A stretch of 64,000 bases of DNA from a virus: IMG/VR virus record IMGVR_UViG_3300021519_000006, positions 1-64,000 of that record. The stretch is one strand, 5' to 3'. Positions 46,579 to 53,362 of the stretch are shown here, in pieces. Every line of letters starts with the position of its first letter. Position 1 is the first letter of the stretch. Both the position numbers and the translations under genes were made by a program. Under the pieces are notes generated by a model. The model was not told the DNA's origin. It ran no database searches and saw only the letters and a list, made by a program, of their open reading frames with translations.

Positions 46579-47187
46579 TTAGTACCACCAATCTGCAGTG
46601 TTGTTCTTGCTAGGGTCGTTTGTAAAAGCTACAACAGCGTGGTTGTACCAGTCGGGAGACTCTGCTGCGCAAATCTCTACTTCGCTTCCAGGGTTTGCTA
46701 CATAAGTAATAGTTTCGTGAAGGTCTTTACCTGTGTAAACTGTTCCTGTTTCCCAGTCAATCCAAACAATTACACCTGCAGGGATGTAATCCCAGAAGAT
46801 AATTCCGCTAGACGGATCTCTGTCGCCGTAATCTCCGATAGTGCCCCAGTCGTACTCATTTTCTCCGCCAAGGAATGTTGCATCCTTAAGAAGGGTTTCG
46901 GGAATTCCTACTGTGCGAAGGTACTCAATGTAATCCCAAACGTTTCCATCTTTAGTCTTTAAGTTGCTCCAACAGAATGTGTAGGAAGGCACAATGTATG
47001 ACATGCCACCATCTAGGGTTTTACCCTCTTCGTTTGCTTCAGATGGAAAACCATCCCATGCCACACCATTAATTGCGTGAATTCCTTTAGATCCTAATAC
47101 TATATCGCCACGGTCGTCATTAGGTTGCATGGGTACATTGCCCCACTCAAAAGCTATTCTTTGGTTACCGGAGTCATCGACTGCCAT
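46579..47187 (-). CDS. Virion protein, paralogue 3 of the PASTA-type trio
   Basis: 202 aa from ATG 47187 (AAAGG site 8 nt before; a GTG at 47196 is less likely). N-terminus VDDSGNQRIAFEWGNVPMQPNDDRGD matches the two neighbours. The rest lacks a clear PASTA unit but has SSGIIFWDYIPAGVIVWIDWE and ITYVANPGSEVEICAAES. So the trio shares an N-terminal anchor with different displayed domains. Confidence 0.6.
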   Translation of the reverse strand: MAVDDSGNQRIAFEWGNVPMQPNDDRGDIVLGSKGIHAINGVAWDGFPSEANEEGKTLDGGMSYIVPSYTFCWSNLKTKDGNVWDYIEYLRTVGIPETLLKDATFLGGENEYDWGTIGDYGDRDPSSGIIFWDYIPAGVIVWIDWETGTVYTGKDLHETITYVANPGSEVEICAAESPDWYNHAVVAFTNDPSKNNTADWWY

Positions 47188-47229
47188 TGCACACACCTTT
47201 CAGGAAGATGTTACAAATGATGACAGAAA

Positions 47230-47796
47230 TTAAGCCTCTTGTACGTATGTATGGATTTCTCCACCTGAATAGATGTCGTGCTTGACAGCGACCTCGATTG
47301 CACGCCTCAAAGCTTTTTCGGCGGCCTCGGGTGTATTTATTTTTGAGAAGTTCAGGGCTTCTAGTGCTCCCAGTGCAATGTCTCCTCCACTACCAGCGTA
47401 GTAGACGTTACGTGCTTCTCTATCCCAAGAGTAGTCATTAAAGATTGGGTAGATCACTCCGCGGACAGAGACAAGTAAATTGCTGTCGTGGAAAGCTGCA
47501 TCGCCATCTTCCTTACCTTCAAAGCCGGAATCCTGAAAAACTTTACGTAGAGAGGGAATAAACTTCTTAGTCATGAATACATCTAACTCTTCAGTTGCAC
47601 GAGGCTTAGGAGGAGTCCAACCAAACTGTGCAATGTTTCCACCTCTAGAAGCGCCGGAGACAGCTATCAGTACACCATTGTTATTTACGATCTTATGAGT
47701 TGCAAGATCCATATAACGTCCGTCTTCATCTGATGCACGAGAGTCGCATCCTATGACGGACCACCCATTTCCTTGGATTGCGGCAAGCGTTGTCAT
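47230..47796 (-). CDS. HslV / proteasome-beta-like Ntn-hydrolase
   Basis: 188 aa. MTTLAAIQGNGWSVIGCDSRAS aligns with proteasome-beta/HslV N-termini: Thr2 would be the catalytic Thr after Met removal, Asp18 corresponds to Asp17, and Lys35 is close to Lys33. The later AGSGGDIALGALEAL matches the GSGG helix of HslV, and the end (ALRRAIEVAVKHDIYSGGEIHTY) parallels HslV's C-terminus. No HslU or propeptide is nearby. It may mature the capsid (no classical prohead protease is seen in the head module) or act on host proteins. Phage proteasome-like genes are known but poorly understood. Confidence 0.8.
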   Translation of the reverse strand: MTTLAAIQGNGWSVIGCDSRASDEDGRYMDLATHKIVNNNGVLIAVSGASRGGNIAQFGWTPPKPRATEELDVFMTKKFIPSLRKVFQDSGFEGKEDGDAAFHDSNLLVSVRGVIYPIFNDYSWDREARNVYYAGSGGDIALGALEALNFSKINTPEAAEKALRRAIEVAVKHDIYSGGEIHTYVQEA

Positions 47797-47829
47797 GTAC
47801 TCCCTCTCGTAGGTGTTAAGCGTAACAGA

Positions 47830-48279
47830 TTAACGTTGATGTAAAGCTTGACGGAACTCTCCGTCTTTGGTTCTAGGTAGTTCATCAGCTGCCTTGCTAG
47901 CTAACTCGTAGTAGCCCCAATCATCTAATCCAGATAATTTTAGGTACTTCCCTGTGGAGTCAGTTGCTTTTAGATCTTTCCACATTGCATATGGGACATC
48001 TGGATATACACACCAGGTAAAGTCCCAGAAAATGATTACCAATGTCTGAGTCTTAGCGTTGTAGCCTAGCTTTCTAGCTCTAGGACGATTCAAATTAGTA
48101 GTTGCTGCATCGATATCCTCGTACTCAGAGCCAAAATCCTCTGAATAAGCAGTTTTCCCGTCCTTTGGACCAAATTCATCATAAGAATTAGCTGATCTAC
48201 CGGCTTTAAAGGCTGCTAACTCCTCTGAATCGGCATTCTGAGACCAAATTCCGCCGTTATTGCTGTTGATGTCCGCCAT
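47830..48279 (-). CDS. KTSC-domain-like protein
   Basis: 149 aa. The N-terminal half is acidic and disordered. The part LGYNAKTQTLVIIFWDFTW and then YPDVPYAMWKDLKATDSTGKYL fits the KTSC domain (strand, VP-x-x-x-W/Y-x-x-L, A-x-S-x-G-x-Y). It is the first gene of the minus-strand block after the divergent control region. Confidence 0.6.
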   Translation of the reverse strand: MADINSNNGGIWSQNADSEELAAFKAGRSANSYDEFGPKDGKTAYSEDFGSEYEDIDAATTNLNRPRARKLGYNAKTQTLVIIFWDFTWCVYPDVPYAMWKDLKATDSTGKYLKLSGLDDWGYYELASKAADELPRTKDGEFRQALHQR

Positions 48280-48412
48280 TTGGTCAGTTTAGAGCCTGGC
48301 TACTGCCCTGTATCGCTCAATACCCCCCGATTTTTGGTGATGAGGTGATGAGGTGACGACCCAAAAGGTACATTTGATCCGGCAACAACAATTTCCCGAC
48401 CAAATTTTCCCG

Positions 48413-48426
48413 AACTCTCATCATAG
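48413..48426 (+). promoter_or_regulatory. AACTCTCATCATAG site 1
   Basis: Exact 14-base copy of the sequence that recurs twice at 49472 and 49492. It lies 18 nt upstream of TATATATA. Probably a protein-binding site or part of an early promoter. Confidence 0.5.
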
Positions 48427-48589
48427 TTTGGCCACTGTAAAGCTATATATAGGTCCAACTATCAGTCTCACCTGCCGAATTCCTGTGTTTCCTGTGTTCT
48501 AAGGGTGGGGGGTGTCGTTTTGATTTGTCTAAGGTTGTAATCGCAAAGAGCGAGCAAGAATTAGAAAGAGATTCTTTCCTCTTACGGTC

Positions 48590-48633
48590 GCTGACGCTGG
48601 CGCGCTCGCTGTAGTTCGATTCTACAGGTCAGC
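48590..48633 (+). ncRNA. tRNA T-arm-like minihelix
   Basis: GCTGAC (48590-48595) pairs with GTCAGC (48628-48633) and encloses CTGTAG-TTCGATT-CTACAG (48609-48627), a textbook T-arm with the GTTCGATTC core. There is no room for D and anticodon arms (13 nt), so it is not a working tRNA. It could be a tRNA remnant, an attachment-like sequence, or a processing signal in the early leader. Confidence 0.4.
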
Positions 48634-48647
48634 ACGCCGTAAGGCTA

Positions 48648-48668
48648 GGGGCAGGATAGTCCTGTCCC
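48648..48668 (+). promoter_or_regulatory. Leader hairpin of the first early gene
   Basis: GGGGCAGGA-TAG-TCCTGTCCC, nine pairs with one G-U. The AAAGGA ribosome site and ATG 48688 follow within 20 nt. Confidence 0.6.
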
Positions 48669-48687
48669 TATGTTCAAAGGATACTAA

Positions 48688-49191
48688 ATGTCTACATTGA
48701 CACTAAGTATGAAGGAACAACTCGCGCCAGTAGTGGCTATCGAGTTGGCAGTTCTCAACGAGGGTGCTACAGCCTTCGGGATAGGCAAGGCGAAGGGTAT
48801 CTTCAAGACCTACGCTGATGCGACCTTTTATGATGTGTATGACCACATCACAAAGCAATCAGCCTCAACAGCAACCGCTGTTCTGTCTGGTCTCATCTCA
48901 GCACGCTACAACGTGCCTATCTCGTTCCTCGTACCTATGCAAGACGACCTTGCCGAGGTATGGAGCACGTTCGACGCCACAACAGGCGACACCGAAGTTA
49001 TGTTCGGTCGTCTGGTAGCACTCAAGGCTCGTCTCAAGGACGAGCGTGAGACAGCAGAAGCATCTGCTATTGCAGATGGTTCACTAGCGTCATCAAAGAC
49101 CGTGACGCTAGTCAAGTCCCTTGGTAATCTCAAGACCAAGGGTGTTACATTCACCGAAGAGGAAAAGGCTGCGATTATCGCTGCCTTGTAA
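48688..49191 (+). CDS. First early protein, unknown
   Basis: 167 aa with an AAAGGA site. Largely helical: LSMKEQLAPVVAIELAVLNEG, then IGKAKGIFKTYADATFYDVYDHI and VWSTFDATTGDTEVMFGRLVALKARLKDE in sections. The C-terminal part (LGNLKTKGVTFTEEEKAAIIAAL) looks like a small helical bundle. Codon use is more GC-rich than the genes that follow. No family recognised. Being first behind the control region and followed by a long structured 3' stretch, it is likely expressed early and strongly. Confidence 0.65.
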   Translation: MSTLTLSMKEQLAPVVAIELAVLNEGATAFGIGKAKGIFKTYADATFYDVYDHITKQSASTATAVLSGLISARYNVPISFLVPMQDDLAEVWSTFDATTGDTEVMFGRLVALKARLKDERETAEASAIADGSLASSKTVTLVKSLGNLKTKGVTFTEEEKAAIIAAL

Positions 49192-49412
49192 TCGGTAATG
49201 GGTAGTGGCGGGGGCTCTATGTCCCCGCCTCTATCTATGTCCATAGACATCTGTGGGCATAGATAGGGAGCAACTATCCCTATGGTAAGGGGAATCCGAA
49301 TCAACTCGGTACGCAGGTGTATGGAAGTGAGGAGATGGTCAAACATCTCGCAGTAAAACTCCAACTGTTACACCGCCCCCGTAAGAGAAAGAATCTCGTG
49401 TCTTCTGTCGAA

Positions 49413-49458
49413 GAGACCCTAGTCAGCCCTTCAGCTAGTACTGGCTAGGGTCTCTTTT
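49413..49458 (+). terminator. Rho-independent terminator
   Basis: GAGACCCTAG (49413-49422) with CTAGGGTCTC (49445-49454), 22-nt loop, then TTTT. Ends the first early transcript. Confidence 0.9.
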
Positions 49459-49471
49459 CACATCCAAGCAT

Positions 49472-49505
49472 AACTCTCATCATAGATAGATAACTCTCAT
49501 CATAG
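49472..49505 (+). promoter_or_regulatory. AACTCTCATCATAG sites 2 and 3
   Basis: Two exact copies at 49472-49485 and 49492-49505, start to start 20 bp, i.e. two helical turns on the same DNA face. They follow the terminator directly, so they likely control the next transcript (genes from 49734). Confidence 0.55.
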
Positions 49506-49733
49506 TTAGTTAGGCTACTACAAATCTCACAAGTTGAGACACCGAGAGTACAAGCAGGTCTGGGCTAGGGTGGGACTGCTGTTAGCAGATAGTCGGTGGA
49601 AGATACATAGTGGGGAGAATACTCCTGTAGTTACTAGATACCACCATGGGCTCTATGCCTGTAAATGGGTGGCAAGTATGGAATACCACTATGTATCTCT
49701 CACTCTCTATCTGAGAGTAGAAGGAGGACTGAT

Positions 49734-50159
49734 ATGGGATCACCTATCAGACTTGAGTTCAACTGTTCTGAGTGCAAAGCAGATAACACCTTGCATTCCG
49801 GATGTACTCCTCGCATCAACGAGGACCGTATGGATTGGATTCCATTCGAAGTGGATTACAGATTCACATTCAGATGTACTGAGTGTGAGTTACCTAATCT
49901 ATTCCAAGGCACAAAGGAGTCAGGCTTTACCCCCGTGCCAACACAAACAAACCCCGCCGTAGTGCACGCTGTTCTTATCTTAGGCTGGCGTTACGGAGAG
50001 CCTGTACAACGTCTCTTTGGTATCTATCAAGACATAGAGATAGCCCATGCATCTGCTACCACGTGGATCAAGCGTAACCCCGGCAAGTATGCAGATGATG
50101 AAAAGAACGATGATGGTGAAAATGCAACATTCTACATTAGAGAGATGCCCCTACTATGA
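49734..50159 (+). CDS. Zinc-ribbon protein
   Basis: 141 aa from ATG 49734 behind a perfect AAGGAGG. LEFNCSECKADNTLHSGCTP and FRCTECELPNLFQG give two CxxC knuckles. The middle linker carries the repeated DNA word (peptide PVPTQTNPA). The C-terminal half (LGWRYGEPVQRLFGIYQDIE) is a separate small fold. A frame starting at 49665 is longer but lacks a ribosome site. Confidence 0.7.
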   Translation: MGSPIRLEFNCSECKADNTLHSGCTPRINEDRMDWIPFEVDYRFTFRCTECELPNLFQGTKESGFTPVPTQTNPAVVHAVLILGWRYGEPVQRLFGIYQDIEIAHASATTWIKRNPGKYADDEKNDDGENATFYIREMPLL

Positions 50160-50170
50160 AAGGAGAAGTA

Positions 50171-50422
50171 ATGTCAGACGAACTTATTACCCTCAAAATC
50201 GGTATATTCGATTTTACTGTGATTACGGATGCACTCACTGATTGTGATTGTCTAAGTAAGGAATGTAAACGTCTTATCAGTAATTTCCAAGCGCAGAAAG
50301 AAGGAGAAGCAGTAAATACCTGCTTTGGATGTAAGAATGCGGTCACTGTTGCTGAGGCTATCTATTATGAGACTTATCGTCTTTGTCCAAAGTGTTACAA
50401 GTATTGGGACCCCACGCCATGA
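50171..50422 (+). CDS. Small CxxC protein
   Basis: 83 aa from ATG 50171, behind AAAGGAGAAGTA; an upstream ATG at 50156 contains that site and is unlikely. Cys pairs: CDCLSKEC, TCFGCKN, LCPKCYKYW. A two-knuckle zinc ribbon with an additional Cys cluster in the middle. Confidence 0.7.
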   Translation: MSDELITLKIGIFDFTVITDALTDCDCLSKECKRLISNFQAQKEGEAVNTCFGCKNAVTVAEAIYYETYRLCPKCYKYWDPTP

Positions 50423-50526
50423 CAATACTTGATTACTTAGACCCAATGCAATCAGGTCTGCCTATCACTCTTATGTGGCTATCTATCTCTGCATCTATCT
50501 GTTATCTCCTCTTTAGTAAGAAGTAA
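50419..50526 (+). CDS. 35-aa single-pass membrane microprotein
   Basis: ATG overlaps the previous stop (ATGA). Product begins MTILDYLDPMQSG and has a membrane span LPITLMWLSISASICYLLF ending in SKK. The Lys-rich end suggests N-out/C-in. Role unknown. Confidence 0.65.
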   Translation: MTILDYLDPMQSGLPITLMWLSISASICYLLFSKK

Positions 50527-50791
50527 TACACCAAAAGGACCCCGCGAAATTTTACCGTGTGAAGTGGTGGAAGGCACATAGATGGTGGACCTATACCGTG
50601 AGGTGGCTAACTTAGTTGATGCTATTCAAGGTGTTGGAAGGAACCAATAACGGATTAATTTCTGGACGGTTGCCGACCCATTACTCTCCACAGTTCCCGC
50701 TGTAACAGTAGTGCCTTTGGAATGCCCATTACTAAGACTATCTATGTGTCTCTCACTCTCCACAAGGAGAGTGCTATACAAGGAGGACAAA
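50527..50791 (+). ncRNA. Noncoding island and leader of the 50792 gene cluster
   Basis: 265 nt with no credible start. AAGGCAC (50571-50577) can pair with GTGCCTT (50711-50717), enclosing GTTGG-AAGGAA-CCAAT and other small stems. Then CACTCTCC-ACAA-GGAGAGTG (50754-50773), a perfect 8-pair hairpin, precedes AAGGAGGAC. The segment 50742-50791 resembles the leader at 49689-49733. Confidence 0.4.
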
Positions 50792-50971
50792 GTGTCATCC
50801 GACACAAACAACACACCCGACTGGGAATACATCAAGAAGCAAGGGATGCGAGTCAATAAGCATCTTCATAACCACTATAACGACCTAATGCACCGAGCAG
50901 CCTGCGACATCTGTATGGCCTTCTTCATCGGTGAAAATTATGGCAAGTTGACTGAGGAGGAAAAACAATGA
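50792..50971 (+). CDS. 59-aa protein, unknown
   Basis: GTG start with AGGAGGACAAA upstream. It begins MSSDTNNTPDWEYIKKQGM and continues HRAACDICMAFFIGENYG. One CxxC. Codons 3-7 contain a one-mismatch copy of the 13-base repeat. Confidence 0.6.
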   Translation: MSSDTNNTPDWEYIKKQGMRVNKHLHNHYNDLMHRAACDICMAFFIGENYGKLTEEEKQ

Positions 50972-51138
50972 GAGGTTATCTATTCAGATCGTTGATTGCG
51001 CTAGTTGCACCTAACTACGCTCTTGACAAGGATAACTATGGGCAGATTATCATCTACACCCATAAGAAAGAAGTTGATGATGATCGGTATGTAGAGATGG
51101 TCTCTGCAGACTTTGGAATATATGACAAGGAGGACTAA
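50968..51138 (+). CDS. 56-aa protein, unknown
   Basis: Starts as ATGA overlap and ends as TAATG overlap. Begins MRGYLFRSLIALVAPNYALD, then QIIIYTHKKEVDDDRYVEM. Small alpha/beta. No family. Confidence 0.55.
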   Translation: MRGYLFRSLIALVAPNYALDKDNYGQIIIYTHKKEVDDDRYVEMVSADFGIYDKED

Positions 51139-51380
51139 TGCCTGACGACGTAACAGTTATCAGCGTAGGCACACACATCGAGTCCAATGGAGGAGATGTT
51201 CTAGCTTGTAAGCCGGGCAGTTACCGAAATACAACTATTGTCCTGTGTTACTTACCACAGAACAAAGTAACCCCTTTCGTTGTACACACATACAACGAGA
51301 CTCAAGGTATCTGCTTTCGAGGTCAATATGGTTTCACACTTGAAGAAGCAATAACCGACTACAAGAACAGGAGAACATAG
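51138..51380 (+). CDS. 80-aa protein, unknown
   Basis: Begins MPDDVTVISVGTHIESNGG, then NTTIVLCYLPQNKVTPFVVHTY and GFTLEEAITDYKNRR. A small beta-sheet plus one helix. Stop and next GTG share a base. No known motif. Confidence 0.6.
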   Translation: MPDDVTVISVGTHIESNGGDVLACKPGSYRNTTIVLCYLPQNKVTPFVVHTYNETQGICFRGQYGFTLEEAITDYKNRRT

Positions 51381-51610
51381 TGTCCAACACAAACCCCCGC
51401 GCAGCACACATCTATAACCCCGAAGACGGTGGCACTAACATGGAAATTGTCATCAGCCCCGATACTTGGTGGCACGCCGTCTGTAACGATGACATCAGGC
51501 TGACCAACAAGGAATACAACGAGCTAGACGATAGTGAAGTGGACTTGTGCCATCCCTGCGTCAAGAAAGCCAAGGAGGATGATCCCGATGGCTTTATCTA
51601 CAATCTATAA
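51380..51610 (+). CDS. 76-aa protein with Cys pairs
   Basis: GTG start at 51380; codons 2-5 are made by the 11-base core of the repeated word (SNTN). The product has WWHAVCNDDIRL and EVDLCHPCVKKAKEDD, so a C ... C-x2-C site. Small zinc-binding protein. Confidence 0.6.
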   Translation: MSNTNPRAAHIYNPEDGGTNMEIVISPDTWWHAVCNDDIRLTNKEYNELDDSEVDLCHPCVKKAKEDDPDGFIYNL

Positions 51611-51755
51611 AACCTGTACAACAACAATCACTACAACAACCACAATAACAACAAAAACAACCCGCATTGTGCACGGAATTACCGTGCCTGTGCACATCCT
51701 AGAAGGGAATACGAATGGCAACATCTATGAATACGCTCACAGTAAGACGAGTTGA
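51588..51755 (+). CDS. 55-aa Thr-rich ORF overlapping both neighbours
   Basis: ATG 51588 behind AAGGAGG. Product MALSTIYKTCTTTITTTTTI then TTKTTRIVHGITVPVHILEG. The DNA is an A/C-rich tract related in composition to the repeated word. It overlaps the previous gene by 23 nt and the next by 41 nt. Either a true small protein or a translated leader; a hairpin (GCACGG/CCGTGC inside GTGCAC/GTGCAC) lies in its second half. Confidence 0.35.
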   Translation: MALSTIYKTCTTTITTTTTITTKTTRIVHGITVPVHILEGNTNGNIYEYAHSKTS

Positions 51756-52230
51756 TCTATTAGAGCAACTCGAAGAGCGTTACACATACATGACCCAAGA
51801 AAAGGTAAAGTATGAGAAAGCTGTGGAAAAGTTCCACGCTTTGACTAAGAAATATGATGCAGACTTAGAGAAGTGGGAAGCACGTGTGCCCACACTACTA
51901 GAAGGTATGGTTAGAGGGTCTGACATAGACTACTCACATAACACAGAGAGATACGGCAGATACCAGTGGAATCGTGAAACTTGGAATGCAAGCATTAGTG
52001 TATCTCTCAACCGCGATGAAGTAACACGACTAATAGGGCCAGAGCCTACAAGACCAGAGGCTCCTGATACCCCCGAATTTTTACAACAGCGTAGATTAAC
52101 TAGAGGTTATTCTGCTCCTCCAGCCCCATCATTATACGAAGCTGTATACCAAGCCATTGCAATCCTTAGTATTTCTAATGATGATGATGTTAAAGCTCAG
52201 ATGTTCAACGACGTAATGTTGGCACTCTAA
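51715..52230 (+). CDS. Coiled-coil protein, paralogue of 53363..53797
   Basis: 171 aa with an AGAAGGGA site. N-terminal coiled coil (RVDLLEQLEERYTYMTQEK, VEKFHALTKKYDADLEKWEA), a middle beta part (NRETWNASISVSLNRDEVTRL), a Pro-rich linker and a helical end (LYEAVYQAIAILSISNDDD). The 144-aa product of 53363..53797 has the same order of parts. Function unknown. Confidence 0.65.
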   Translation: MATSMNTLTVRRVDLLEQLEERYTYMTQEKVKYEKAVEKFHALTKKYDADLEKWEARVPTLLEGMVRGSDIDYSHNTERYGRYQWNRETWNASISVSLNRDEVTRLIGPEPTRPEAPDTPEFLQQRRLTRGYSAPPAPSLYEAVYQAIAILSISNDDDVKAQMFNDVMLAL

Positions 52231-52451
52231 TGAAACTATTCTGTGATTACATCAACGATAAACAAGAAGCACGGTTCCAAGAGCACCTCACAGTGTGTGA
52301 TGATCCCCAACACAAACAATCCACCATCCACATCCACCGCCTGATAGTAGACATATTCGACACGGACCGCATCAAATACCCACGATGGCAATACTGGATC
52401 GATAGCATCCTCGTATTCCTTAGATTGGACGGAACCAATGGAAAATATTAA
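52230..52451 (+). CDS. 73-aa protein, unknown
   Basis: TAATG overlap with the previous stop. Begins MKLFCDYINDKQEARFQEHL. The repeated DNA word is read here as QHKQ (VCDDPQHKQSTIH), a different frame from the PTQT reading elsewhere. C-terminus YPRWQYWIDSILVFLRLDG. Confidence 0.55.
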   Translation: MKLFCDYINDKQEARFQEHLTVCDDPQHKQSTIHIHRLIVDIFDTDRIKYPRWQYWIDSILVFLRLDGTNGKY

Positions 52452-52908
52452 AACACACATAGTTGAGTGTTCACGATGTCAAGCGCCCCAAGTATTCAGG
52501 AACGCACCGGGGTACATGGACTCAGACATACCAGTAGCACTGGAACTATCCCTAGATGGTGGCTACGCAATGTTCGTAGACAATATCTACTACGTTGGTG
52601 ACAAGAACCCATTGGAGTTCATGCTCTGTCACAAATGTGCCCACGAATTTACACAGTTTATGAACATACCCGAGACAACAGTAACTAGTTGGCATCCTAA
52701 AACAGATGATGCTTTCTGTAATGGTTGGACAATGCTAGGAAGCATGGAACGTGAGTTAGAGGTATTCAAACAAAAGCTTTACGATCTTGTATACATCAAC
52801 GAACACACGATGATAGTGCCGTTTGATGACTACGCACATAAAAAAGCACAGTTAGAAGAACTAATCCAACTACAAGAAGAAAGGATCAAAGAATGTACAT
52901 CGAACTAG
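52438..52908 (+). CDS. Zinc-knuckle protein with helical C-terminus
   Basis: 156 aa. HIVECSRCQAPQVFRN and FMLCHKCAHEFTQF give two CxxC pairs. Between them is a beta segment (VALELSLDGGYAMFVDN). The C-terminal 55 residues are helical (LEVFKQKLYDLVYINEH, HKKAQLEELIQLQEERI). Confidence 0.65.
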   Translation: MENIKTHIVECSRCQAPQVFRNAPGYMDSDIPVALELSLDGGYAMFVDNIYYVGDKNPLEFMLCHKCAHEFTQFMNIPETTVTSWHPKTDDAFCNGWTMLGSMERELEVFKQKLYDLVYINEHTMIVPFDDYAHKKAQLEELIQLQEERIKECTSN

Positions 52909-52985
52909 ATATGTCTAGCGCAACAACTATGACAATAGTTCTAGCCATCGTTGTTGTAGTTATTGTATTCATACGACGTAAGTAA
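52893..52985 (+). CDS. 30-aa single-pass membrane microprotein
   Basis: ATG 52893 with AAAGGA. MYIELDMSSATTM, then the span TIVLAIVVVVIVFI and a C-terminal RRK stop-transfer. It overlaps the previous gene by 16 nt. Confidence 0.65.
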   Translation: MYIELDMSSATTMTIVLAIVVVVIVFIRRK

Positions 52986-53000
52986 TCGTATTGATAGGGC

Positions 53001-53265
53001 AGAAGACATACGCATACAGGCTGTTATTACATAGAGGCCTAGGAATTTAGTGGATGAGTTACGAGTCTGCTATTTTTACTAGACGGAATTGGTAGCACCA
53101 ATGAGCGAACGACTGTAGTGCCAGAGATACCCTGCGGGCTTGCGAAAACCTATTACAGTACCTCGGTTGAATTTGGGGGATACCCCAAGTTAGTTGTACG
53201 AGTGCAAGAAGGCGCTTGTGAAAGGAGTCTCGTCGTAATTCGACAGTAGTATGCGTATGTCCTCT
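53001..53265 (+). ncRNA. Large structured RNA candidate closed by a 17-position helix
   Basis: In the 377-nt gap 52986-53362 there is no convincing gene. The 17 bases at 53001-53017 pair with 53249-53265 at 16 of 17 positions (13 consecutive). Inside lie ATTGG-TAGCA-CCAAT (53089-53103), TTGGGG-GATA-CCCCAA (53173-53188) and GTCG-TAATT-CGAC (53233-53245). Directly after come two exclusive hairpins, CTCTGT/ACAGAG (53262-53280) and TGTCTTATC/GATAAGACA (53265-53295), then a copy of the repeat word and the 53363 gene. I cannot assign it to a known RNA class. Confidence 0.55.
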
Positions 53266-53362
53266 GTCTTATCAACAGAGAAAGGAGATAAGACAGCACC
53301 AACACAAACAAACACCCCCACAGCCGTGCTGGGTGTCCCGTACCAATAGAGAAAGGGTTACC

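Larger units (their letters stand above)
48280..48687. promoter_or_regulatory. Divergent control region
   Basis: 408 nt with no gene, between the first minus-strand and first plus-strand genes. It contains three near-tandem 8-mers (GGTGATGA, GGTGATGA, GGTGACGA at 48337-48360), two TTTCCCGA words, one copy of AACTCTCATCATAG (48413-48426), TATATATA (48444-48451), a tandem TCCTGTGTT pair, and then strongly folding sequence (48549-48668). Promoters for both directions must lie here, but no textbook -35/-10 pair could be fixed. A replication origin is conceivable. Confidence 0.5.
49192..49733 (+). ncRNA. Noncoding island with long hairpins, terminator and leader
   Basis: 542 nt without a convincing gene. 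In order: GGCGGGG/CCCCGCC hairpin (49207-49229); a 15-pair interrupted hairpin CTATCTATG...CATAGATAG with inner CCATAG/CTGTGG (49231-49266); the terminator at 49413-49458; two copies of the 14-base site (49472-49505); then a leader with ACTCTC-TATCT-GAGAGT (49702-49718) ahead of AAGGAGGAC. The stretch between the long hairpins and the terminator could be a stable small RNA. Confidence 0.45.

Noticed and set aside
48280-48687. Textbook sigma70-type promoters in the divergent region
   Set aside because: TATATATA and TGTAAT are present but no well-spaced -35 partner could be defended.
49534-49962. 142-codon open frame overlapping the zinc-ribbon gene
   Set aside because: No ribosome site, odd composition, and the overlapping frame has CxxC motifs and a perfect AAGGAGG.
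53001-53300. tmRNA, RNase P or group I intron in the large RNA island
   Set aside because: No tRNA-like ends, no P4 core, and no recognisable P/Q/R/S elements; neighbours are not interrupted genes.
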